From assembly GCF_014451325.2 (NCBI RefSeq), contig NZ_JACSCH020000034.1, forward strand, positions 1 to 37,935: 37,935 nucleotides of DNA, given 5' to 3'. Below are positions 22,862 to 31,566 of this stretch, piece by piece (the first letter of the stretch is position 1; every line of letters begins with the position of its first letter). This DNA comes from Streptomyces sp. CB02980. Its GTDB lineage: Bacteria; Actinomycetota; Actinomycetes; Streptomycetales; Streptomycetaceae. The notes under the pieces are model-generated. The model did no database searches and had not been told where the DNA came from. It was given only the letters and a program-made list of their open reading frames with translations. The translations under genes were made by a program, and so were the position numbers.

Positions 22862-22909
22862 AGGCGCCCCATGGCACCGGCCCACCCAGGCCGGCGCCAT
22901 GGGGCGCCT
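22862..22909 (+). terminator. Terminator after the MMPL gene
   Basis: The arms 22862-22882 and 22889-22909 pair over about 20 bp with one mismatch (outer arm AGGCGCCCCATGGC). The hairpin is followed by TTTCGTC. It isolates the upstream genes from the ABC operon. Confidence 0.85.
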
Positions 22910-22956
22910 TTCGTCTGCACGGGGCCGTCCCGCCAAAAACGCAGGTCAGAACAGCA

Positions 22957-23063
22957 CGGCGCCACATGGCGACACAAAGACACAGACATGGCGCCACAAT
23001 GACTCGACATGGCGCCATCGGTGTGCCACGATGATGGCGCAAGCACGGCACGGAATGGCGCCA
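22957..23063. promoter_or_regulatory. Phased TGGCGCCA operator array upstream of the ABC exporter operon
   Basis: Sites and starts are: CGGCGCCA 22957; TGGCGACA 22967; TGGCGCCA 22989; TGGCGCCA 23010; GTGTGCCA 23021; TGGCGCAA 23035; TGGCGCCA 23056. Spacings are 10, 22, 21, 11, 14 and 21 bp, nearly all in helical phase. Motif, spacing and relation to the promoter match the array before the RHH gene 4.8 kb upstream. Confidence 0.78.
23004..23032 (+). promoter_or_regulatory. Candidate promoter of the ABC exporter operon
   Basis: TCGACA (23004-23009), a 17-bp spacer and CACGAT (23027-23032) form a plausible promoter. TGGCGCCA begins immediately after the -35 box and the second operator variant overlaps the -10 box, exactly as at the RHH promoter (18150-18178). 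It would leave a leader of about 180 nt before the start codon at 23217. Confidence 0.55.
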
Positions 23064-23100
23064 AACAAACGCCACTCCATCACCGGCGCAGACACGAACC

Positions 23101-23186
23101 GCCACAGCTCAACCCGGCCCCACAGCTCAACCCAGCCCCACCACTTAGCCCAGCCCACCCGCTCAGCCAGCCCAGCCCAGCCCCCG
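23101..23186. repeat. Low-complexity CAGCCCA/CAGCTCAACC repeats in the ABC operon leader
   Basis: The leader between the operator array and the ABC gene consists of repeated CACAGCTCAACC and CAGCCCA units on the plus strand. The transcript would be C-rich and poor in structure. With the terminator and operators it accounts for the 366-bp gap 22851-23216. Confidence 0.65.
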
Positions 23187-23216
23187 CCCTTCCCAGAAGA
23201 GAAAGGCCCGCAGCCC

Positions 23217-24262
<1,046 letters not shown>

Positions 24263-24266
<4 letters not shown>

Positions 24267-25087
24267 GCACCGCGACCCTCGCCCCGGCCAAGCCGGCCAA
24301 GCCCACCCGCTCGTACGCCCTGCGCGACTCCCTGACGATGCTGCGCCGCAACATCAAGCACATGCAGCGCTACCCGTCGATGACGATCTCGATCCTCGTC
24401 ATGCCGCTCCTGATGCTGCTGCTCTTCGTCTACGTCTTCGGCGGCGCGCTCGGCGCCGGCATCGGGGCGGGCGGCGACCGCGGCGACTACATCAACTACC
24501 TGGTGCCCGGCATCATCCTGATGGCCGCGACCTCGGGGGCCGTGGCGACGGCCGTGTCGGTCTGCACCGACATGACCGAGGGCATCGTCAACCGCTTCCG
24601 CACGATGTCGATCTCCCGCGGCTCCATCCTCACGGGCCACGTCATGGGCAGCGTCCTCCAGGTCGCCGTGGTCCTGGTCCTGGTCACCGGCGTCTCCCTG
24701 GCGATCGGCTTCAGGCCCGACGCCTCGGTCGTCGAGTGGGCGGCCGCCGCGGGCCTGCTCCTCTTCCTCGCCTTCGGCATGGCCTGGCTGTCCGCCGCGA
24801 TGGGCATGGGCGCCAAGACCGTCGAGTCCGCGAGCAACGCCCCGCTGCCGCTGACCTTCCTGCCCTTCCTCGGCAGCGCGGTCGTCCCCCCGGAGTCCAT
24901 GCCGACGGCCCTGCGCTGGTTCGCCGAGTACCAGCCCTTCACCCCGATCAACGAGACCCTGCGCGGCCTCCTGCTCGGCACGGACATCGGCAACGCCGGC
25001 TGGATCGCCCTGGCCTGGTGCACGGCCCTGGCCGCCCTCGGCTACTTCTGGTCCCGCGCGGTCTTCAACCGCGAGGTAACCCGCTGA
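24263..25087 (+). CDS. ABC-2 type permease, DrrB type
   Basis: This 274-residue membrane subunit is the partner of the preceding ATPase. About six TM helices are visible, including ISILVMPLLMLLLFVYVFGG, GIILMAATSGAVATAVSV and WAAAAGLLLFLAFGMAWL. The cytoplasmic NRFRTMSISRGSILTGHV coupling segment and the PFTPINETLRGLLLG motif near the end are typical of DrrB/ABC-2 permeases. The ATG at 24263 overlaps the upstream stop, and GAAGGAG precedes it. A terminator lies 33 bp downstream. The transported molecule is unknown; anthracycline resistance should not be assumed from the family name. Confidence 0.93.
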
Positions 25088-25120
25088 CCCCACCGGCCGC
25101 CCCAACGGCCGACCACCAGC

Positions 25121-25158
25121 GGAGGGCGGCCCCGGGAACGACCCCGGTGCCGCCCTCC
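25121..25158 (+). terminator. Terminator of the ABC exporter operon
   Basis: GGAGGGCGGC (25121-25130) pairs perfectly with 25149-25158, and an inner CCCGG/CCGGG stem extends it. It follows the permease stop by 33 bp. Confidence 0.82.
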
Positions 25159-25199
25159 ACAACACCCCATCACCTCAGCACGCCCCCACGACCGTCCGC

Positions 25200-25205
25200 T
25201 ACGCT
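25200..25205 (+). promoter_or_regulatory. Probable -10 box of the tRNA gene
   Basis: TACGCT lies 10 bp upstream of the first tRNA base, a normal distance for a tRNA promoter in Streptomyces. No clear -35 box is seen. Confidence 0.4.
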
Positions 25206-25215
25206 GTCTCCGTCC

Positions 25216-25288
25216 GCCTTCGTAGCTCAGGGGATAGAGCACCGCTCTCCTAAAGCGGGTGTCGCAGGTTCGAATCCTGCCGGGGGCA
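25216..25288 (+). tRNA. tRNA-Arg, anticodon CCU
   Basis: A full cloverleaf of 73 nt folds: a 7-bp acceptor stem (GCCTTCG with CGGGGGC, including two G-U pairs), a D arm GCTC/GAGC, the anticodon stem CCGCT/AGCGG with loop CTCCTAA and anticodon CCT, a variable loop GTGTC, and a T arm GCAGG-TTCGAAT-CCTGC. The CCA end is not encoded. It reads AGG codons, which are rare in this G+C-rich genome. Such single tRNA genes are frequent integration targets, but no integrase or attachment-site duplication is visible here. Confidence 0.96.
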
Positions 25289-25290
25289 CA

Positions 25291-25333
25291 GACGAGAAGA
25301 CCATCCGGTGATGTCACCGGGTGGTCTTCGTCG
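25291..25333 (+). terminator. Terminator of the tRNA gene
   Basis: A hairpin immediately follows the tRNA: 25291-25309 pairs with 25315-25333 (arm core AAGACCA-CCGGTG) with two mismatches. Confidence 0.8.
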
Positions 25334-25375
25334 TGTCAGCCGCATGTGTCCCGTAGCCGACCGAAGGTAGGCGTC

Positions 25376-25813
25376 ATGAGCTTGTTGCCGTTCGTCGATG
25401 AGCATGTCGTCGTCGTGGACGCCGGGGTCGAGGAGTTGTGGCCGCGGTTGCTGGTGAAGGTCGGGCGGTCTCTTTCCACCGGGGGTGGGGCGCGGTACGC
25501 GCGGGTCGTCGGGGCCGTTCCGCGGGAGAGCGGCGGGGTCCGGCCGCTCGGTGCGGGGTCGGAGTTTCCCGGGTTCCGGGTCGCCCGGCTCGTGCCGGGG
25601 CGGGAGCTGGCGCTGGAGGGGCGGCACCGGTTCTCCTCGTACAGCCTTGTCTTCCGGGTCGAGGAGCCGGCGGGCGGGCGCTGTCGGCTGCGTGCCGAGA
25701 CCCGTGCCGTCTTTCCCGGGGCGGCGGGGCGGGTCTACCGGGCGCTCGTCATCGGGAGCGGCGGGCACGCGTTCGCCATGCGGCGGCTGCTGGCCGGTTA
25801 CCGGCAGCCGTGA
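25376..25813 (+). CDS. Small SRPBCC-like protein (DUF2867-type)
   Basis: This 145-residue cytoplasmic protein resembles helix-grip (START/SRPBCC) ligand-binding proteins. An N-terminal strand-helix (VVVVDAGVEELWPRLL) is followed by antiparallel strands around FRVARLVPGRELALEG and SYSLVFRVEE. The end is a long helix with the pattern GRVYRALVIGSGGHAFAMRRLL, which recalls DUF2867. The ligand is unknown. The ATG at 25376 is preceded by GAAGG; the frame is open further upstream, but that part runs through the tRNA. The GT-C-like gene converges only 13 bp away. Confidence 0.7.
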   Translation: MSLLPFVDEHVVVVDAGVEELWPRLLVKVGRSLSTGGGARYARVVGAVPRESGGVRPLGAGSEFPGFRVARLVPGRELALEGRHRFSSYSLVFRVEEPAGGRCRLRAETRAVFPGAAGRVYRALVIGSGGHAFAMRRLLAGYRQP

Positions 25814-25826
25814 CGCGGCGTCCGGC

Positions 25827-27776
25827 TCAGCGGAGTTCTTCCGGGCAGGGTGTGCCCCGGGACAGCTTGTACGGGGCCGCCAGGCGGTAGACGCCGGCCT
25901 TCGGGGCGACCAGTTGCGTCCATTCGTCGCCCTCCACGTCCGCCTCCGTCTTGAAGAGGCAGCCCTCCTCGTTGGCGAAGACCTTCGGGATCTCGGTGTC
26001 CGACTCCTCGCGGGCCAGCTTCGACGCCTCCGTCTCCTGCGGAGGTTCGATCTTGCCGCCGTTCTCGTCCACCAGGGCCAGCCACGGCGAGTACGGGACG
26101 CGGATGAGGACCCGGCCGGGGGTCTCGACGCGGATCACGACCTCGTTCTCCTCCGCGCTCTGCACCACCGCCGGCGGGTCCGCGAGGGGCGTCGGGTTCG
26201 CGACCTCGTACAGGCGCCAGTTCTCATCCGACCACACCTGCTTCAGGTACGGCAGGCCCTCGCCGACCAGCTCCGCCTCCTGCTCCGCGCCCGAGTCGGG
26301 CGCGCCCGTCGGCAGCACCACGTAGTGGACGGCCCAGCGGTGGAGCCACTCCTCGTAGTTCACGGAGTTCAGCGTGTCGTCGTAGAAGAGCGGGTTGCGC
26401 TCCATGTCCGCCTGGCGGTTCCAGCCCCGCGCCAGGTTGATGTACGGGCTCAGCGCCGAGGACTCCCGGTGGCTCGACGCCGGTACGACCTCCACCCGCG
26501 CCTTGCGCGCGTCCCGCACCTGGAGCTGGTTGATCAGCGGCGCGAGCTCGCGCGCCCAGGAGGCGTCCGGGGCCGTACGGATCACGTCGTCGACGCCCTT
26601 GAAGCCGATCCAGAAGTTCAGGCCGACGAAGGCCAGCACCAGCGCGTACCAGCGGCGTGAGCGCGGCGCCGTGTACGGCAGGGCCGCCAGCAGCACGACG
26701 CCCGCGAAGAGCATCGGGAGCCGCGAGATGTTCGAGCCGATCTGCGAGTCGATCAGCCAGGTGAGCAGCGTGCCGATCGTGTACACCGCCGCGGCGGTGC
26801 GGACCGTCCGCCAGTCCTTCGGGACGAGGAGGAAGGTCAGCACTCCGAACAGCAGCGGCAGCGCCGTCGACCCGAAGGCCATCGGCTGCGTGCCCGAGAA
26901 GGGGAACAGCCACGAGGACAGGGCCACGACCGCCACCGGGGCCAGACCCAGCGCGTACGCGCCCGGCCGCCGGCGGTTCAGGAACAGCGCCGCCGCCGCG
27001 ACCCCCAGGAACAGACCCGCCACCGGACTGCACGCCGTCGCCAGACCGGCGAGCGGCGCCGCCACCGCGGCCTTCGCCCAGCGCTTGCGGCGCCAGCGGT
27101 GCGGCCAGCAGAACACCGCCGCGACCGCGCCGGCCGCGAACATCATGCCGAGACCGAAGGTCACCCGCCCCGACAGGGCGTTGCAGAGGAACGCGAAGAC
27201 GGCCGCGATCGAGCACGCGAGCGGATTGCGGACCGCCCGCACCCGCACCAGGATCAGCGCGGTCAGCCCCGCCGACAGCGTCCCCGCGACCATCATCGTG
27301 CTGCGCACACCGAGCATCGACATCAGGTACGGCGACACGACGCTGTACGACACCGGGTGCATCCCGCCGTACCAGGCCAGGTTGTACGCGGAGTCGGGGT
27401 GCCGGCCGACGAACTCGGCCCACGCGTCCTGCGCCGCCAGGTCGCCGCCGCTGTTCGCGAAGAAGAAGAACCACAGGATGTGGGTGACGGCCGCGAGGCC
27501 GGTGGCCGCCAGGACCGTGTAGCGGCGCTTCCGCCGCGGGGCCGGGGCCGGGGCGGTGGACGCCGGGGCCGGCCGCTGCGCCGGAAGCACTATTCGCGGG
27601 AGCGAATCACGAGACGCGTCGGATTCCGCGTGGGATCCTCCGGCGCCGGAGTCGCCATCGCCATCCGCACGGGCCTCGGTACCGGCCTCGGTACGGGCGC
27701 CGGTACGGCCGTCGGCATGGTCGGAGTCAGGGGCTGAGTCCGCGCGGTCGGCGCGTGTCGGCTCGGCGGTGGTCAC
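25827..27776 (-). CDS. Polytopic membrane protein with GT-C-like architecture
   Basis: This is a 649-residue protein. Residues 1-80 are polar and disordered (Asp/Ala/Thr/Arg-rich). About 11-12 TM helices follow, from LAATGLAAVTHILWFFFFAN to YALVLAFVGLNFWIG. A 240-residue C-terminal soluble domain with YINLARGWNRQADMERNP and many beta strands completes it. The first periplasmic loop carries acidic AQDAWAEFVGRHP, the sort of loop that holds the catalytic Asp in GT-C glycosyltransferases. Pipelines often call such proteins MFS transporters, which the large C-terminal domain argues against. I prefer the GTG at 27776 (GGGAAAGGG upstream) over the GTG at 27824 without a ribosome site. It follows the carboxypeptidase gene on the same strand, consistent with a cell-envelope role. 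Confidence 0.72.
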   Translation of the reverse strand: MTTAEPTRADRADSAPDSDHADGRTGARTEAGTEARADGDGDSGAGGSHAESDASRDSLPRIVLPAQRPAPASTAPAPAPRRKRRYTVLAATGLAAVTHILWFFFFANSGGDLAAQDAWAEFVGRHPDSAYNLAWYGGMHPVSYSVVSPYLMSMLGVRSTMMVAGTLSAGLTALILVRVRAVRNPLACSIAAVFAFLCNALSGRVTFGLGMMFAAGAVAAVFCWPHRWRRKRWAKAAVAAPLAGLATACSPVAGLFLGVAAAALFLNRRRPGAYALGLAPVAVVALSSWLFPFSGTQPMAFGSTALPLLFGVLTFLLVPKDWRTVRTAAAVYTIGTLLTWLIDSQIGSNISRLPMLFAGVVLLAALPYTAPRSRRWYALVLAFVGLNFWIGFKGVDDVIRTAPDASWARELAPLINQLQVRDARKARVEVVPASSHRESSALSPYINLARGWNRQADMERNPLFYDDTLNSVNYEEWLHRWAVHYVVLPTGAPDSGAEQEAELVGEGLPYLKQVWSDENWRLYEVANPTPLADPPAVVQSAEENEVVIRVETPGRVLIRVPYSPWLALVDENGGKIEPPQETEASKLAREESDTEIPKVFANEEGCLFKTEADVEGDEWTQLVAPKAGVYRLAAPYKLSRGTPCPEELR

Positions 27777-27859
27777 TGCGGCCCTTTCCCGTGCTGCCCG
27801 TCTCGCTTCTCTCGCGTGTGTCACGCGTCGTACTCGTCCCCGGGAAGACGCTAACAGCT

Positions 27860-27886
27860 GGGCCCCCCGGAGAACCCGGGGAGCCC
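27860..27886 (-). terminator. Hairpin between the carboxypeptidase and GT-C-like genes
   Basis: GGGCCCCCCGG (27860-27870) pairs with CCGGGGAGCCC (27876-27886), 10 of 11 bp, loop of 5. It could attenuate read-through from the carboxypeptidase gene into the GT-C-like gene. There is no U-tract. Confidence 0.45.
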
Positions 27887-27938
27887 GGCCGAGCGGGTGG
27901 CCGCTCTGCCGGGCGGGTGGCCACCCTGTCGGCCCGGT

Positions 27939-27999
27939 CCGGGTGCCGGGCCAAGCCGAGCGCCGGGCCGGGCCGGGTGCCGGTCCAAGCCGAGCGCCG
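27939..27999. repeat. 27-bp direct repeat, 34-bp period
   Basis: Two 27-bp copies (27939-27965 and 27973-27999) differ at one base, and related CCGAGCGCCG units continue to about 28017. They lie in the gap between the two minus-strand envelope genes. Confidence 0.85.
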
Positions 28000-28045
28000 A
28001 TCCGGGCCGAGCGCCGATGCGCGTAACCGCCCGGCCCCGAGCGGC

Positions 28046-30457
28046 TCAGCCCACGCGCGTCAGCCTCTTGTCGAAGCCGGGCTCCGCCATGTCCTTCTGG
28101 AGCGCGACCGGGGAGCTGACCTTGCCCGCGCCCGTGCCGATCGACACCTGGCCGACGATGTCGCCCGCCTTGCCGGTGTGCGGAACGGCCTTGCCGCCGT
28201 TCGTCAGCGCCAGCTTCACCTGGAGGCCCGGCCAGCCGATCGCCTTGAGCTCCTTCGTCGCCACGACCGGCGTCCGGCCGCCGAGGCCGTCGTCGATGTA
28301 GCCGAGGACCTGGCCCTTGCGGACCACGGCCGCCGAGGTGACGTCCTTCTGGGCCTGCTGGATCAGCTTGTAGCTGTTGTCGATGGCGAGCTGGAGCTTC
28401 TCGCCGAGCTGCTCCGCGTCCTTCGCACCCATCACGATGCCGAGGATGCGCCGGTTCTGGCCGTCGACGACGGTGTTCGCCGACCAGAGCAGATTGCCGC
28501 CCGCCGGGGTCGAGGAGCCGGTCTTGATGCCGCTCACACCCGGCTTGAGCAGGATGTTGTTGTTGTTCTCGATCCGGCCGGGGATGCCGTCCACCGTCAG
28601 GTTCGGCATGTTCACGATCTCGCGGAACACGTCGTACTGCATGACCGCCTTCGCCAGCTTCAGCTGGTCCTGCGGGGTCGACACGGTGCTGTCGAGCAGA
28701 CCCGACGGGTCGGTGTACGTGGACTGGGTCATCCCCAGTTCCTTCGCGGCGGCGTTCATCTTCTCGACGAACGCGGCCTCCGAACCGGCGTCCCAGCGCG
28801 CGAGCAGCCGGGCCACGTTGTTCGCGGAGGGGATCATCAGGAGCTCCAGGAGCTCCTTCTCCGAGTACGTCTGGCCCTTCTGGACCGCCGCCGTCGACTC
28901 GTGCTCCGCCTTGCCCTGATCGGCGGCCTTCTGGTCGATCTCGATCTCGGGGCCCTTCTGGCTCCCCTTGAGCGGGTGGTCGCGGAGGATCACGTACGCC
29001 GTCATCGTCTTCGTGACGCTCGCGATCGGGGCCGGCTTCTGCGCCCCGTACGTCCCCATGGATCCGACGCCCTCGACCTCGACGGCGCCCTGTCCCTCGG
29101 TGGGGAACGGCAGCTTCAGCTCGCCGCCGCCGAAGGTGAACGTCGGCGCGGCCGACAGCGTCAGCACGGGGGCCGGCAGCGGGCGGACCATCTGCACGAT
29201 CGCAAAGACGATCAGGACCAGCAGGACCAGCGGGGTCCAGATCCGCACCCGGCGCACGGTCGTCCGCAGCGGGGTCGGCGGCGGGGGCGGGGTGTTCGTC
29301 AGCTCGGCGAGCAGGTCGAGCGGGGGCAGCGGCGGGAGCGGCTGCTGCCGCGTCCGCTCCGCCTCGGCGAACGCGGGTGCGGGTGCCGACGCGGGTGCGG
29401 GTGCCGACGCGAACGGCGCCTTCGGCTGTACGGGGGCGGAGGCGGCGGGCTTGGGAGCCTCGGGCGCCTTGGGAACCGCTGGGGCCGCCTGGGCCTTCTG
29501 CTCGGCCGGGATGTCCGCCCGCAGCGGCAGGAAGGTGCTGGTGCGCTCGCTGTCGGCGTCCCCGGCGCTCGTACCCGTGCCGGTGCCGGTGCCGGTGCCG
29601 GTCAGGGAGGACGGGAGCTTCAGCGCGGTCGTGGGCTGGTCCACGGGCAGCCGGACGGCCTTGAACATGGTCGTCGGCTGGTCGACCGGCTCGTCGTCGA
29701 CGTCGTCGGAGTCGTCATCGGATTCGGCAACGTCTGAGGGAGCGTCGGAGGGCTCCTCGGCCGCGGGCTTCGCGTCCGCCGCGCGCTTCGCGTCCGCCGC
29801 CGACTTCCGCGCCGCCGCGAACCAGGATTCCGCGGAGGACTCCGTGGAGGGCTTCTCCGTGGAAGACTCCGTGGTCGCCTTCGCCTCGGCGGGCTCCTCG
29901 TCGGAGTCGTCGTCCGTCTCGTCGTCCGTCTCGTCGTCCGAGTCGTTCTCGTCGGACTCGGACTCGGGCTCGACCTCGGCCTCGTCGTCCTCCGGCTCGG
30001 TGTCGGTGTCGGTGTCGGCCTCGGCGGGCTCGTCCGCCTCCGCCTCGCCCTCGTCCGACTCCTCGGCCTCCCCGGACGCCTCGGGCGCGTCCTCCGACTC
30101 CGCCTCCGGCTCCTCCGCCGTCGCCACCCACGCCGCCACCGCGGCCTTCAGGCGGTCGCTCCCGGGCTCCGGAGCCTTCGCTGGCTCCGACGGCTCCGTC
30201 TGCTCCGTCTGCTCCGTCTGCTCCGGCGTGGCCGCCGGTGCGTCGTCCTCCGGGGTCCGCGGCGCCAGCGTCTTGAAGACGGCCGTCGGCTGGTCCAGCT
30301 GGACCGCCGAAGCCGAAGACGTCGCAACCGAAGCCGCCGACGAGGCGTCCGACTCATGGAGCACGGAAAGCCGAGGATCCCTGCCGCCGCCGCCCGAGGC
30401 CGTCGTCTCCTGAGACGACCCCTGCTGCTCCGCCTTGTCGGGGGACTCGCCCGCCAC
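28046..30457 (-). CDS. D-alanyl-D-alanine carboxypeptidase (S11) with long acidic cytoplasmic tail
   Basis: This 803-residue peptidoglycan-trimming penicillin-binding protein has a single TM helix at about residues 407-424, after which the S11 domain faces outside. The active-site triad is SVTK (Ser480, Lys483), SAN (544-546) and KTG (645-647). The first 400 residues are cytoplasmic, very acidic (long Asp/Glu/Ser runs) and later Pro/Ala-rich. They carry three copies of a short motif: LDQPTAVFK (54-62), VDQPTTMFK (258-266) and VDQPTTALK (272-280), plus RTSTFLPLR. Such threonine motifs could be phosphorylation or partner-binding sites. The GTG at 30457 has a perfect GGAGGAGG upstream; an ATG at 30478 lacks one. 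It is divergent from the GPP34 gene. Confidence 0.92.
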   Translation of the reverse strand: MAGESPDKAEQQGSSQETTASGGGGRDPRLSVLHESDASSAASVATSSASAVQLDQPTAVFKTLAPRTPEDDAPAATPEQTEQTEQTEPSEPAKAPEPGSDRLKAAVAAWVATAEEPEAESEDAPEASGEAEESDEGEAEADEPAEADTDTDTEPEDDEAEVEPESESDENDSDDETDDETDDDSDEEPAEAKATTESSTEKPSTESSAESWFAAARKSAADAKRAADAKPAAEEPSDAPSDVAESDDDSDDVDDEPVDQPTTMFKAVRLPVDQPTTALKLPSSLTGTGTGTGTGTSAGDADSERTSTFLPLRADIPAEQKAQAAPAVPKAPEAPKPAASAPVQPKAPFASAPAPASAPAPAFAEAERTRQQPLPPLPPLDLLAELTNTPPPPPTPLRTTVRRVRIWTPLVLLVLIVFAIVQMVRPLPAPVLTLSAAPTFTFGGGELKLPFPTEGQGAVEVEGVGSMGTYGAQKPAPIASVTKTMTAYVILRDHPLKGSQKGPEIEIDQKAADQGKAEHESTAAVQKGQTYSEKELLELLMIPSANNVARLLARWDAGSEAAFVEKMNAAAKELGMTQSTYTDPSGLLDSTVSTPQDQLKLAKAVMQYDVFREIVNMPNLTVDGIPGRIENNNNILLKPGVSGIKTGSSTPAGGNLLWSANTVVDGQNRRILGIVMGAKDAEQLGEKLQLAIDNSYKLIQQAQKDVTSAAVVRKGQVLGYIDDGLGGRTPVVATKELKAIGWPGLQVKLALTNGGKAVPHTGKAGDIVGQVSIGTGAGKVSSPVALQKDMAEPGFDKRLTRVG

Positions 30458-30486
30458 CGTGCCTCCTCCATGCGTCATGCGTACGT

Positions 30487-30507
30487 ACGGACCATGTACC
30501 GGTCCGT
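30487..30507. promoter_or_regulatory. Palindrome upstream of the carboxypeptidase gene
   Basis: ACGGACC (30487-30493) and GGTCCGT (30501-30507) are perfect inverted arms with a 7-bp spacer, about 30 bp before the GTG start of the carboxypeptidase gene. It could be an operator or a leader hairpin. Confidence 0.35.
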
Positions 30508-30652
30508 GTACCAGTGTCCTGTGTGAACCCCTTGGCCCCCGTGCTAGACGAGAACGACATACCTACTGGTTCCCGGATGAACCACCCAGGCACTCTCGAC
30601 AGATGAATGTGAGAGGGGTCACCCTGTCATTCATCCACGCGGGGAGGCATGG

Positions 30653-31351
30653 ATGGGCAGGAGCCGCAGAACCATTCCGGAGGAGCTTCTGCTGCTCGCT
30701 CTGGACCCGACCACGGGTACCACAGCGCAGCCGCAGTCGCTCGACCTCGGCCTGGCCGGTGCACAGCTAGTGGAGCTGGCGCTGGCAGGCCGGATAGCCC
30801 CTGACGGGGATCGTATCGCCGTGGTGATGCCACGGCCGACCGGAGATCCGACCTTGGACTCCGCACTGGAGCTGCTGCGCAGGCGTGGCAGTCCGGTTCG
30901 GGCCGTCCACTGGATCGGCGGACCCCGACTGGGGCTTCGCCAGACGTATCTCTCGCATCTGGAGCGATGCGGCATGGTGCATGCCGTGGAGGGCCAGATG
31001 TGCGGGGTGTTGCCGACGACTCGCTACCAGGCGACGGAGACGGCGATCAGTCGGGAGATCCGTTCCCGGCTGGACAGTGCGATCCGCACCGGCGTACCGC
31101 CGGACCCGCGGACCGCGGCGCTTGCCGCGCTGGCCCACGCGGTCGGTCTCGGGAAGCACCTCTACCCCGGCAACGAAGGACGGTCGTCGCGGTCCCGGCT
31201 GCGCGATCTGATCAGGCACGACCCGATGGGCGGACTCGTGGCGCACGCCGTGATGGACGTCCAGAACGGCGCGGCGGCACAGCCGCGTCGGAGCGCCGCG
31301 GGTGTCCCGGCGCAGCCTCGCGGCAGCATGGCCCGCGCGGCGGCGCACTAG
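30653..31351 (+). CDS. GOLPH3/VPS74 (GPP34) family protein
   Basis: This 232-residue protein starts TIPEELLLLALDPTTGT and continues GLAGAQLVELALAGRI, the characteristic beginning of the GPP34 fold. Eukaryotic GOLPH3 binds phosphatidylinositol 4-phosphate on Golgi membranes. Bacterial homologues are common in actinomycetes and of unknown function, though a peripheral membrane role is plausible. The last 30 residues are Ala/Arg/Gln-rich. The ATG at 30653 has GGGGAGG upstream. A strong terminator separates it from the following HTH gene. Confidence 0.87.
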   Translation: MGRSRRTIPEELLLLALDPTTGTTAQPQSLDLGLAGAQLVELALAGRIAPDGDRIAVVMPRPTGDPTLDSALELLRRRGSPVRAVHWIGGPRLGLRQTYLSHLERCGMVHAVEGQMCGVLPTTRYQATETAISREIRSRLDSAIRTGVPPDPRTAALAALAHAVGLGKHLYPGNEGRSSRSRLRDLIRHDPMGGLVAHAVMDVQNGAAAQPRRSAAGVPAQPRGSMARAAAH

Positions 31352-31393
31352 GCACCCCACGCACAGAACAGAACCAACCCGGGAGCCGCACAA

Positions 31394-31428
31394 GTGTGCG
31401 GGGCGGTCTGGACGGCCGCCCCGCACAC
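31394..31428 (+). terminator. Terminator of the GPP34 gene
   Basis: A perfect 13-bp stem, GTGTGCGGGGCGG (31394-31406) with 31416-31428 and a 9-nt loop, lies 42 bp after the GPP34 stop. Confidence 0.82.
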
Positions 31429-31504
31429 GCGCGTCCCCGGGCGTCTCCGGCGTTCGGCCGGGCATACGTTGTGGTCATTTTCCAGCGCACACCTGGCCTT
31501 TGGT

Positions 31505-31545
31505 GGCAGTCTGCCAAGCGGTAGACACTCACTGCTACGCAGCAG
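31505..31545. promoter_or_regulatory. Inverted repeats in front of the HTH/DUF5753 gene
   Basis: GGCAGTCTGCC (31505-31515) and CTGCTACGCAGCAG (31532-31545) are short palindromes within 65 bp of the HTH start codon. They may be autoregulatory sites. Confidence 0.35.
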
Positions 31546-31566
31546 ACAGCCGGAGGTGCAGTTTCC

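Noticed and set aside
20151..23105. 984-codon open frame on the minus strand
   Set aside because: It is antisense to the MMPL gene and crosses a terminator and operator array; the sequence is Arg/Gly/Asp-rich filler.
25216..25333. Integrated element at the tRNA-Arg gene
   Set aside because: No integrase, excisionase or duplicated tRNA 3' end is visible on either side. Flanking genes look like core chromosome.
25827..27776. MFS transporter
   Set aside because: No MFS motif A or 6+6 arrangement is visible, and a large C-terminal extracytoplasmic domain fits a GT-C-like enzyme better.
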